Shown here piece by piece: positions 10,201 to 20,057 of a stretch of 64,000 bases of DNA; positions within the stretch are counted from its first letter, which is position 1; every line of letters begins with the position of its first letter. Under the pieces are notes generated by a model that saw nothing but the letters and a program-made list of their open reading frames with translations, ran no database searches and was not told where the DNA came from. The translations under genes and the position numbers were made by a program. This DNA comes from Nematostella vectensis (lineage: Eukaryota > Cnidaria > Anthozoa > Actiniaria > Edwardsiidae), in NCBI RefSeq assembly GCF_932526225.1, contig NC_064040.1, forward strand, positions 3,941,681 to 4,005,680, in the 5' to 3' direction.

Positions 10201-12908
10201 ACTCTTCCTGGGTCTATTTTAAAGACTACCACCCACCAAAAGTGTCTATACTGGACTCTTCCTGGGTCTGTCTTAAAGACTACCACCCACCAAAAGTGTC
10301 TACACTGGACTCTTCCTGGGTCTGTCTTAAAGACTACCACCCACCAAAAGTGTCTACACTGGACTCTTCCTGGGTCCATCTTAAAGACTACCACCCACCA
10401 AAAGTGTCTACACTGGACTCTTCCTGGGTCTATCTTAAAGACTACCACCCACCAAAAGTGTCTACACTGGACTCTTCCTGGGTCTATTTTAAAGACTACC
10501 ACCCACCAAAAGTGTCTATACTTGACTCTTCCTGGGTCTATCTTAAAGACTACCACCCACCAAAAGTGTCTACACTGGACTCTTCCTGGGTCTATCTTAA
10601 AGACTACCACCCACCAAAAGTGTCTACACTGGACTCTTCCTGGGTCTATCTTAAAGACTACCACCCACCAAAAGTGTCTACACTGGACTCTTCCTGGGTC
10701 TGTCTTAAAGACTACCACCCACCAAAAGTGTCTACACTGGACTCTTCCTGGGTCTGTCTTAAAGACTACCACCCACCAAAAGTGTCTATACTGGACTCTT
10801 CCTGGGTCTGTCTTAAAGACTACCACCCACCAAAAGTGTCTGTACTAGATCCTTCCTGGGTCTGAGTTTCAAAAGTGGTTCACTAAGCCGGATGGAACAA
10901 AGTCCTCCTCTGCCCTCATAACAGCACAGTCCAGCACAGCTACAAGAGTATAACAAGTTAGACACCATAATATTATTATCACAGATTGCAATTAATGCAA
11001 GTTAGAAAAATGATCCTAAGACCACAATATTACCAAAGACTAGCAATTAATGCCTTTCTTTAGCATCTCTAGATGCAGGCCCTTACAGGGGGTGTGTTCA
11101 AAAGTCCACTTCAAGTTACTGTAGCAATATACATGTTTTTTATATTGGGTAAAAAAAGCTTACAAAACAGCAGCATGACAAGTGTCGCATAAGATGAAAA
11201 TACTTTATTGTAGTGTGTAAATTATGAAAAATTAACATCCAGAGTGGCCGCCCTTGTTTTTCATATTAAACTTTTTATGCGCTTGGGCGTGTAGTGAAAA
11301 AGTCCTTGAAATGTATCCAGTGTAAGTAATGATAGATTTTGCCAAGAATGGAGGTGCCACCTATTTATAATTATTTTATTGTTGTCAGCTGTGGATCACA
11401 AAAATTTGACTTGTCCAAAATGCCCCCAAAACTTTTTATCAGCTCATGAAAGGATAGTTGGCTGGTCATTTGTCCTTTTCTATGGAATTTGGCAAGTTCT
11501 GTTGGCAGCATTTGATGAGTGACATTACTGTAGCTATGTGAACAGGAGTTCTGTTTTGTATGAATGTCATGTTTCAAATTTGCACTGGACACCTTTGTTT
11601 TAGTAGGATGTTGGGCATGGGAATTTCTTGAATTACTTTGCTTGTATATTGCTTGATAATCACATTTCGGGCTACTTTTGTCAGAACTGTTGGTCTCCCC
11701 CACCTGGCTTTGTCAACAAAATCTTACTGTGAACACCACCTTTTTGCACAACCCTACGACTTTTGGAGAATTTAAGCTTTTTATGTGCTAGATGAACAGG
11801 CTGGTGACATTAACATTGCTGCATGGGCTCTAGAATATTTCATTTCTCCTCCATTTTACATATCCCAATGATCCTAACGTTAGTCAACCCCAGCAACATA
11901 AACAACAAAAGTGGTGTGAAATGTGCATTGACTGACTTCGTCGCATGCGTGCAATATTTGATGGGGAAAAAAGTTAAAGTCTTTCAAATCTTAGTAATTA
12001 CTGGTTTAGAAAAATTAAAACCAATATTCATTAAAAACCGGAAATAAGGTTTGAGATCAAATATTCAAGTTTGAAAGAATAAAATCAATGCAATTTAAAA
12101 AGTGCACAAACTTTTGATCCACCCTGTACAACGGCATAAATAACCGTTTTCACCGGCACAAGCCCTCATAACTTGGAGGATTCCATTGTGCTCATATTTG
12201 CAGTCAAGCATATTATTTGCCTAGTGAAGTTAATGTCAATCATTGGTCTTAATTCGTTTACTTAAAAAAAAATGAAGCCACATACAGAAGTATAATAAGA
12301 GGACTAACTCTATTTAAACAGGCTATAAAGACACATTAGGCTATAAAGACACATTTGTTCCTGCAAGCTTACAATGTATAATGTATATTCTTAATTATTC
12401 ATTACTAAGTTTTTGTTTTCTCTGTTTCATTTTATTAAGAATGCTTTAGACACATAGTTTTACCGCTTTATGAATAAATATATTATTATCATTATTATGA
12501 TAATGATCGTTATGCACGCTGTATAAACAAACAAAAAGTATCTTTCTTACATGCATATTAAGTGAAATAATGGATATCGTATTTCAGTTCCTTGTGGATT
12601 TAGTGGCGGATCCGTGGATTCCATAATTAGAAATGGGAGAAATGGTTTTAAGATAACTCAACTTACAGCGTCATCTTAGGGCTCCATCTCACTTCAACAG
12701 AAGCCAACTGTCCCCAGAAATACGCTTCGTTAAACTGCAGGAACATTTGACGGATATCGGGCACAGGATCAATCATCTCCCAGGCATCATCAACTATCGA
12801 TGTCGGCAGTTTTTGGTTCGTTTGAGCGATCTTTGTATCATTTGACGATTCATTATTGAACTGCTCTTGTAGAAATAAGGCAAAGGCTAAGTCATCGTCT
12901 TCGCTCAT
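7206..12908 (-). CDS. SPRTN: SPRTN (Spartan/DVC1), DNA-protein crosslink metalloprotease
   Basis: Six exons: 12908..12667, 10939..10831, 9002..8958, 8471..8397, 8291..8268, 8180..7206, totalling 489 codons plus stop, the same length as human SPRTN. The protein cleaves proteins crosslinked to DNA during replication, together with p97/VCP and ubiquitinated partners. Order: acidic N-terminus (SEDDDLAFALFLQEQF), SprT start (FLQFNEAYFWGQL), zinc-site exon with catalytic HEMIH (exon 3), third ligand in DHDGHGPEF, the HWWKCNGPCQ zinc-binding region, a Lys-rich linker, the VCP-binding SHP box FSGKGYVLG, and a C-terminal UBZ4 finger (CPVCQKEM, then H and C). No obvious PCNA PIP box was recognised. Exon 5 is only 24 nt and is followed by a GC-AG intron. 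The gene looks intact. Confidence 0.97.
8268..8291 (-). CDS. SPRTN: SPRTN exon 5: 24-nt microexon followed by a GC-AG intron
   Basis: The exon encodes VYHNFHDE, matching the conserved SPRTN stretch VYHTFHDE. It is bounded by TTTCAG and by GAG|GCAAGT, a GC donor that otherwise fits consensus well. The next exon starts GTTGATGTT (VDVYRQHWW) after TTGTAG. Phase 0 on both sides. Confidence 0.9.
9366..10860 (-). repeat. 54-bp minisatellite templated on the SPRTN exon 2/intron 2 junction
   Basis: About 27 copies of a 54-bp unit. On the minus strand each holds AGACCCAGGAAGAGTCCAGT, then GTAGACACTTTTG|GTGGGTGG. The true end of SPRTN exon 2 (10831) reads AGACCCAGGAAGGATCTAGT, then ACAGACACTTTTG|GTGGGTGG, so the array is the last 33 nt of that exon plus its donor and about 20 nt of intron, repeated. 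In the SPRTN frame the copies carry a TAG where the exon has CAG. The long open frames on both strands follow from the unit being 18 codons. Confidence 0.92.
11086..12126. mobile_element. Decayed mariner-like element in SPRTN intron 1
   Basis: The ends form imperfect inverted repeats: left CAGGGGGTGTGTTCAAAAG, right (reverse strand) CAGGGTGGATCAAAAGTTTG. Both are flanked by TA, the duplication made by Tc1/mariner elements, and the right end resembles the typical mariner end. Length 1,041 bp. No intact transposase frame is visible, so it is dead or non-autonomous. Confidence 0.5.
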
Positions 12909-13748
12909 TGTTTGATGATAATTGACTTTTCTATTATTAATTCCTATAGAAATTATCTCAAATAAAAAAAAGCTTTAGTAGAACTCGCCACCAGTAGAAA
13001 TCAAAGATGGCGCTAAATTGATGTTGTTGTTGAATTGCGCGTGCGCAGAACAATGTCCCTATCCCCAGTCTCTCGCCACGAACGAGATACTTTTGTAGGA
13101 ACAGAGTGTGTTAGGGCGGTAGGAACAGAGTGTGTTAGGGCGGTAGGAACAGAGTGTGTTAGGTCAAATTCTGATAATAAACCACGAATTACCCTAAGCT
13201 GAAATTTGCCTTGTTTGCGATGCGCTCTCCGTGTTTGATTAATAAACCCGGTCAAGTTACGTTGCGTAATCTCAGCTACTACCCCGTGGCGCGAACAGTC
13301 CCCGACGCGGCGCTAGCCAAAACCTGCCCGACAGGCTTGTCAAACAAGCTAGCGTATCGAGATCGAGTTTCCGACTTTGTGGATTTATATGTTTATTGTC
13401 TGTGCTTTGTCTGATGGAAAAATTTATTCGAATAGAGACGTTGTACAATAGACGCGATGAGGCGATGCCTTTTGTACGGTGTCTAAATGCTTATTCAGCA
13501 ACCGAATAAATAATCATAGAACTCGGATTTAACTCGGGAGTGCAGGACAGGTTACTAGGTCCATATAGCAACAAGAAAACTCTGCAAATAAGGGTGAAGA
13601 CCTCTACTTTACGGCTTTTACATTACCGATTTATACTATTAAAGGTAAGCAAAGGAAGGATCTACCATTCTTTAGGTGTTTTTCTTGATCAAACCGAGTT
13701 TTTAAGAAGAAATTCAGTGTTCTAGAAGACCGAAATTTTATTGCCATG
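12909..13748. other. SPRTN upstream region
   Basis: Should contain the SPRTN promoter. It holds three tandem copies of a 27-bp unit (GTAGGAACAGAGTGTGTTAG type) at about 13092-13163 and nothing else I recognise. Confidence 0.5.
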
Positions 13749-13864
13749 CACAGGAAAAAATTCCGATTTTCCAATTTGGGAAAAAATGGGGAATATTTTG
13801 GGATTTCTATGGGTTTCTTATGGGATTTCCCAAAATTGGAAAAATGCTACCAAAACCAATATTG

Positions 13865-14160
13865 GGAAAATAAAATCCCAAAGACATCCCAAAATTGGTT
13901 TATTTTGTGGACAAGATTTTCCCATTGTTGGGATTTTATTGGGACCATCAAATCCCAAAAGTGGTTTATTTTGTAGACAACATTTTCCCATTGTTTGGAT
14001 TTTATTGGGACCATAAGATCCCAAAATTGGTTCATTTTGTGGACAACATTTTCCCATTGTTGGGATTTTATTGGGACCATCAAATCCCGAATTTTTGGAC
14101 AACATTATCCCATTTTTGGAAATTTATTGGGACCATTGAACCCCCAAATGGCTTATTTTG
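13865..14160. repeat. Left subterminal repeats, about 66 bp
   Basis: Four to five copies built around CCCATTGTTGGGATTTTATT, then GGGACCATCAAATCCC. They resemble the right-hand repeats only in being rich in TTGGGATTT and its complement. Possible transposase-binding sites by analogy with CACTA elements. Confidence 0.8.
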
Positions 14161-14367
14161 TTGACAGCAATACTGTATAAATTAAAATAAAAAATGAATG
14201 CAAAACAAAAGAACAATGTTAACATACTAGGAAAATTTAATAGAATTCAAACATCCCTTTTTGTAGAAACAACATAGTTTTAATGTAGAGTGCAAATAAT
14301 TAAAGGTAAGTAACCTTTACAATAGTTTCTAACATGACAGCTTCAAGTACAGTAAAATGCTGTAAAA

Positions 14368-14652
14368 TAAGTAAAATATTTAACACATTTGCCTGCAATT
14401 ATCTTGTTGGCCAGCACTTCACACACTTGTGTGTGGGAGTAAGGTTCAATATGGTAGTGTTCTTGGGCAACTATCTACTAAATGCCAGGGAAAACTTTAC
14501 CATACAGGTACTATGAGCTCAAAGTTTGATCTTTTTGTTAACAGTTTTTGTTTGGCTTTACCAAATATTCAACACATTTGCCTGCAATTATCTTGTTGGC
14601 CATGCAGCACCCACACACTTGTGTGTGAGTAAGGTTCAATAGTGTTCTTGGA
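14368..14652. repeat. Direct duplication of about 90 bp inside the element
   Basis: Two copies, at about 14368-14466 and 14565-14652, share TTTGCCTGCAATTATCTTGT and ACACACTTGTGTGTG. They lie just beyond the stop codon of the element's gene. Confidence 0.75.
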
Positions 14653-14653
14653 C

Positions 14654-17600
14654 CTATTGAAAAAAAGTGTTTTTTAAGGCATCAACTATTACCTCCCTAT
14701 CCTTTGGGATACTTCCACATACCGCCTTAATGATAACCTTCACTGCTTTACTATGTAAGTTATTTATGACTGTAGGTTCAGTTTCTGGGAGAGTATCTGT
14801 ACTTTTCTTGTCATCGTCAGAACCATCATCATCAGATCCATCATTATCAGATCCTTCATCATCTGGTTCCTCATCATCTTGACTGCCCTTCAATCAAAGG
14901 GGTAAAGAATTAATAAATTATTCAATTTTTTTTTTCAGTTTGAGTTTGTGAGGTTTGGTGTACAGTGCAACCTCTATCTGTATTCTGACTTATTATTATT
15001 TAAAAGCTGAACAAGTTGGTAACCTTTTTTAAGGAGATTAACAATGACCTGGACAAAAACTGAAGCATAACTTCTTGTGATTCAGCCAATTTTACATTCA
15101 ACTATACAGAAGTGGCCCAAGGCAAGTGTATGAGCCCAGTGGGAATAGATGATAATGAATGCAAATAAACAATTAGATTGGAGATTTCCTACCATGGAAG
15201 GCATTTTAGGTAGCTTTGCTTGGGAGCATTGTAGTGAGAATTCCTCATCTGAAGAGCCAGCCTTGAAGAACACAAAAACAAATTTAATTGCAAGTTGCTT
15301 CAAAGATAACCATCACAATTTAGGTACTGTATTGTATTTTAGTTCTTCACAGTAGACAAAGTAGTAAATAAATAATCAAATAAAAAATAATAATAATTAT
15401 CAAACTATGAAGCATGTTGAACAGTGTACATACCCTAGAAGAACTTGGTGTTCTAGGAGACCAGGAATCTGGAGGGCTTGTTCTCTGGAGAAAATAAAAT
15501 CACTCATATTCATACCTTTCCAAAAAATCAGAACCAAAAGGATTCCTTTTAAATAGCAAGGTTTATCCATAAACTGGCAAGAAAGTCAGAAAGAAAAATA
15601 ATAATTCTGATTATCATGCAGTTCACAACATTCCTCAGTGCAGTGACGTGCTTTTATTAGGTCTTACCATTCAAAGCAACCTAAAGTTCAGCTTGCACGT
15701 CAAAAGCAAATTAATTAAAGCCAACAAATGTCTCCATATTCTTAGGACCCTTAGGAAAGAACAGTATAGTCAACTAGAAATAGACCATTTATTCTTCTCT
15801 CTGGTGTTGCCATGTATCACTTACGGCTTATCCGTTTACGGGGCCTGCGACTCAGATCTAACGACTATTCAGTCATTCTTAGATAGGTGTCATAAACGTC
15901 GGTTCGTATCAACACCTGTTAGCATAGAAAAATACTCGCCAAGCAAGACTGTAAGCTGTATGAAAAAGCTGCAGCCATTCCGAACCACCCTTTACGTTGC
16001 TACTTACCCGCTATTAAAGAAACCAAATACAATCTTCGTGGTACGCGCTATATTACACCAAATGTAAAAACTGAACGCTTTAAGAACACTTATATCAACA
16101 GAATTGCTTTCAAATATCTTATGTAACTTAGTAGCTAGTTTTTAATTTTTCAGCATTATTTGTAACATAGGAGATGTATTTTTATCCTTTGATAATAAAG
16201 ATTATTATTATTATTAATACATTTGCACCATACTTACTTTTCTTTCACGCCGCTGTTCACTGAAAAAATCCTTAGTGTGTTGCATAATGCCATCCACTGT
16301 GAATTTTATTTCAGGCACAGAACACTGGTCTTCAATTTCTTTAGCAAACTTTTCCAGTTGTGTTCTCATCATGGGAGTGTTGAACTTCGGGAGTTGCCCA
16401 CCCCACTTTTCCATGGCAAGTGCGCCAATCTTCTTGCGCCTAAACATCAATCAAATTAATAAGGCTAAATGTGTTGCATAAATGAAGTTTACTAAACAAT
16501 GCCAGAAAAAGGTGTTGCATGATAAAATAATGTAAAATAAATGCGCCACAATATGAATTGAACATCAGCATTTTGAAAAAATGTATAAATCAATTTACTT
16601 CAAAGGACATTCATCTATATCCAATATCAAAACACACTCACTTAGACAGGTACAGTCTTTGTATTTCAGGATCGTATGTTGACAACTCTGCCATTGTTGG
16701 TTTGCACTTGGGCAAGGCTGATGAAGATTTCTTTGGCAATTGGAACGACTCCTCAAAAATCCTTTTGAATTTTAGGGCCTTTCCATAGGTTAAGCCAACC
16801 TTTGAGTAAATTGGCGCATCAGCATCTTTAGATAGCAAGTCTACTATTGCTTCTGGGCATGTAATATCTTCATCTGCAGCCAAACAGAAGAAGAATGGAT
16901 TCAATATTTGCATGCAAAAGATACATTTGAAAAAAGTTTTATTGATCTATTCTGTTGTTTTGTCGTTTCAATTTCTCTGCGAACCAAAGCTGCGTTTTAT
17001 CTCTCTGACTTATTTATATTTTTGTTGTTCAGCATTATAAAATTAACCTCTACACAGAAATACCACATTTCCAGTTAAAAGCCATGCTTTCTCGATGCGA
17101 TTTTGTGAAGGCCTATGTCGACGGGTTCCTCGCGCCATTTTCTTGCACATGTGAGAATGAGAAATTTCGTGCAGAGGCTACTTTTGCAAAGTCGAAAAAC
17201 AAAGAAAGCAAAAAAAAAATATTTAGAGCAAGCGTTGTAATTGTGCGGCAATTTGGAATCCCAAAGAACAAATTACCTTTCTGTGGCCAGAAACAATAGC
17301 TATAATATGTTTACTATCCACGCGGCAGTTTTTGGCAAGTTCTTTTAGGCCGCCATGTTTCTTCACTTTCTTTGCCGAGTTGAAATTTGAAATTCCAACC
17401 TCATTTTCTTACTTTAGAAAGTACACTTAAATTAAAGATGATGGCCAAAGGTAAGTCAGACGTCCTTTATGAAAGAATTGTTCTGTTGCTTTGCGATTTC
17501 ATTTCGAAAACGCTTTGAGATCCATTCGGCATTGCAAAAGCGAAAATGTGCGCGCCAAATTTACCCTACTCTGCTGACTTGAGAGAAACTTCCCCTTTTA

Positions 17601-17755
17601 GCTTTCACTGATTCAATGAAAGACTTCATACCTTTAAATCGCTGTGCAATTGCATCGCCAAAGTGCTCTGTCACTTTTGAAATAACATCTTCTTCTTCTG
17701 AGGGAGCTGGTGATGGATCCACAATATCTGGCTGTTCTTGTTGCTCTCGACTCAT
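14654..17755 (-). CDS. Unrecognised multi-exon gene carried by the TIR element
   Basis: Exons with clean donors and acceptors: 16873..16642, 16439..16238, 15484..15434, 15261..15193 and 14887..14654 (stop), all in consistent phase. A first exon from about 17755 (MSREQQEQPDIVDPSP) down to about 17565 is likely, but its join to 16873 is unresolved: phase 1 is needed there, and a missing small exon is possible. Visible content: an acidic N-terminus, a Lys-rich middle (KKIGALAMEKWGGQLPKF), a Ser/Pro segment (RTSPPDSWSPRTPSSSR), an Asp/Ser/Gly tract and a compact C-terminus (IIKAVCGSIPKDREV). I do not recognise a family or any DDE triad. Its place between the subterminal repeats suggests an element-encoded DNA-binding protein, but a captured host gene is equally possible. 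Confidence 0.6.
15590..16218 (+). mobile_element. 5'-truncated non-LTR retrotransposon (LINE) fragment
   Basis: A frame reading LLLGLTIQSNLKFSLHVKSK, then HILRTLRKEQ and LVLPCITYGLSVYG, is the C-terminal part of a LINE reverse transcriptase. It degrades after about residue 90. The 3' end TGATAATAAAGATTATTATT continues into an ATT repeat, a typical CR1/L2-like tail. It sits inside an intron of the element's gene, so it landed after the DNA element. Confidence 0.8.
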
Positions 17756-17859
17756 TTCAACGGCACAAACTGCAAACACTGAGCACACCCTGTCGACAGA
17801 CTCGTACCCAGTCGCTTCTAAGGGGAAAGAGCGATGCGCGCAATGCATTGTGCATTGTG

Positions 17860-18470
17860 GGGCATGCAATTTTGGGATTTTCTTGTTAAAATTTTCCAAT
17901 TATTTCCCAAGCATGGTTTCCTTTTGGATTCTTAAGAACTGTTGCATGCAATTTTGGGATTTTCTTGTTAAAATTTTCCAATTATTTCCCAAGTATGGTT
18001 TCCTATTGGATTCTTAAGAACTGTTGCATGCAATTTTGGGATTTTCTTGTTAAAATTTTCCAGTTATTTCCCAAGTATGGTTTCCTATTGGATTCTTAAG
18101 AACTGTTGCATGCAATTTTGGGATTTTCTTGTTAAAATTTTCCAGTTATTTCCCAAGTATGGCTTCCTATTGGATTCTTAAGGAATGTTGCATGCAATTT
18201 TGGGATTTTCTTGTTAAAATTTACCAGTTATTTCCCAAGTATGGTTTCCTATTGGATTCTGAAGAACTGTTGCATGCAATTTTGGGATTTTCTTGGTTCA
18301 CATTTTTCAATTATTTCCCAAGTTTGGTTTTCTATTGGGTTTTTAAGAACTATTGTATGCAATTTTGGGATTTTCTTGTTAAAATTTTCCAGTTATTTCC
18401 CAAGTGTAGTTTCGTATTGGATTCTTAAGAACTGTTGCATGCAATTTTGGGATTTTTTTGTGAAATATTT
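17860..18470. repeat. Right subterminal repeats, 82 bp
   Basis: About seven copies of a unit holding GCATGCAATTTTGGGATTTT and CCAATTATTTCCCAAGTATG. Just outside the likely start of the element's gene, so it may also act as its promoter region. Confidence 0.85.
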
Positions 18471-18673
18471 CCCAATAAAATCCCAATCTTGGATTTTGTT
18501 GGGATTTATTCCCAAGATTGGGAATAAACTGATAATTTATTTTTTTCCTGGTTGCGTCTCTCAATATTTTCCCAATATTGGGTCCTGAATTTCCCAATCA
18601 GATCCCAAAATTGGGATAATTTCCAAAATTTTCCCAAATTTCCAAATTTGGAAAATCTGAATTTTTTCCTGTG

Positions 18674-19563
18674 ATGGTCACTTGAATTGTACTTTTGATA
18701 AATCTAAAGTGCACGGGAACATGATCGCGACTTTTGAATAAAAAAAAATTACTAACAAGGTTTTGAAATGTTCGTTTACTCTTCATAAGGTGTTGGTTTA
18801 CCGATACACAATTATTCGTGTGTTGTCTATCTGCATATGTAAACAAAACAATTAGATAAAACGTGCTCATTAGGATGATTATTATGTAGTAGTTGTCAAA
18901 AGTATGCATTTTTACTCTATCATATCGTTGTACAAATCATCAACAATATTTATTTGCGTAATAAAACCCACCCAAGAATGATAAACAATAACCGAAAATC
19001 AATCATTCAACTTTAATAAAAGGAGATCACAGTTAGAGCTAACAGAACAAAACCTTACCTAGGAAAATGTAAATTATACGTGTAGGTTATGGATAAAAAT
19101 GACACTTAGAAGGCTTTTTATGAGGCAGATTTTTATTAAAATTTGATTAAAATTTGATATTTTTACAGTACAAATCTCATCCAATTGTACATATTACATT
19201 AAGCTTTTTATTACAAGTACATATCTAGAACCGTAAGCGTCAATATGCATGGATTAATTATTATAAAACTGGTTTTGTAGGTGGCTTTAGTGTAATATTT
19301 TGGCCAGTTCTTCCTCTTTAACTAGATTCACAACATCGTTTGAGTGTAAAACTAATTTTACCCTTTATCAGAGGATCTCGGGACCAACCCTCTAGTTTCG
19401 AATCACTTCTCATAATTTACTTTGTTTTTAACTCTAGTATACTCATTCGTTGTTTAATTGAATCTTCCATGGATACCATTCCATTTGGTTTCCCCACCGG
19501 CAACCTTCGTTATTAGACACTGTTAATATTATGCTGTGTTGTCAATCTCTAGTATTTCGTCCA
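18674..19563. other. AT-rich intergenic stretch before the roadblock gene
   Basis: No reading frame or repeat of note. It should contain the roadblock promoter and 5' UTR. Confidence 0.5.
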
Positions 19564-19857
19564 ATGGCATCGTCCGTGGAAAACATTCTGAAGCGCATCC
19601 AGTCGCACAAAGGCGTGATTGGCAGCATCGTGGTGAACTCAGAAGGCACGCCAATCCGCTCAGATCTTGACAACAGTACCACCCTCCTGTACGCCAGCAA
19701 TTGCCACCATCTGGCCAAGCTAGCACGCAGCACAGTACGCGATATCGACCCTCAGAACGACCTGTCGATACTCAGAGTCAAGTCGAGAAAATACGAGATT
19801 ATTATAGCCCCGTACGAGGAGTACATGCTAATTGTAGTCCAAAGTGACTTGGAATAG
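19564..19857 (+). CDS. DYNLRB: Dynein light chain roadblock-type (DYNLRB), single exon
   Basis: 97 aa, the usual length for the family. It is a homodimeric light chain that binds the dynein intermediate chain in cytoplasmic and axonemal dynein. The frame shows [30 protein letters not shown] and a C-terminal strand ([11 protein letters not shown]), all at family positions. I chose MASSVE over an in-frame Met 11 codons upstream because it matches the family N-terminus. The coding region is uninterrupted. No poly(A) remnant or flanking duplication was seen, so a retrocopy origin is possible but unproved. It is GC-richer than its surroundings. Confidence 0.95.
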   Translation: MASSVENILKRIQSHKGVIGSIVVNSEGTPIRSDLDNSTTLLYASNCHHLAKLARSTVRDIDPQNDLSILRVKSRKYEIIIAPYEEYMLIVVQSDLE

Positions 19858-20057
19858 ACGCAAGAAGTTAATGCTTTCTACTGCTTCTTCCTTTTGTCTG
19901 TGAGGGAAGGCGGTTAAAAGAGAGCATGACAGTATGTACAGTGTTTAAATGGTGTTTAAATGTTATTATGTTAATGTGTTGTATGATATCCAAAGAAACA
20001 GTGCAAAAACTCTGACCACTGAATGTTCTTGTTCACTCTTCACCAGCACATGCCCAT

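Larger units (their letters stand above)
13749..18673. mobile_element. 4.9-kb TIR DNA element with CACTA-like ends
   Basis: Inverted ends: left begins CACAGGAAAAAATTCCGATT, right (reverse strand) CACAGGAAAAAATTCAGATT. Both are flanked by ATG (13746-13748 and 18674-18676), read as a 3-bp target duplication. Inside each end lies a subterminal tandem array: about 66-bp units at 13865-14160 and 82-bp units at 17860-18470. Ends starting CAC, a 3-bp duplication and subterminal repeats fit the CACTA/EnSpm group, but no DDE transposase was recognised. It contains a spliced minus-strand gene and a nested LINE fragment. Confidence 0.65.

Noticed and set aside
9255-10848. Reading frames of over 500 codons on both strands (HFWWVVVFK and TTTHQKCLHWTLP repeats)
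   Set aside because: They exist only because the 54-bp minisatellite unit is a multiple of three. The strand and frame differ from SPRTN, and all copies are non-coding.
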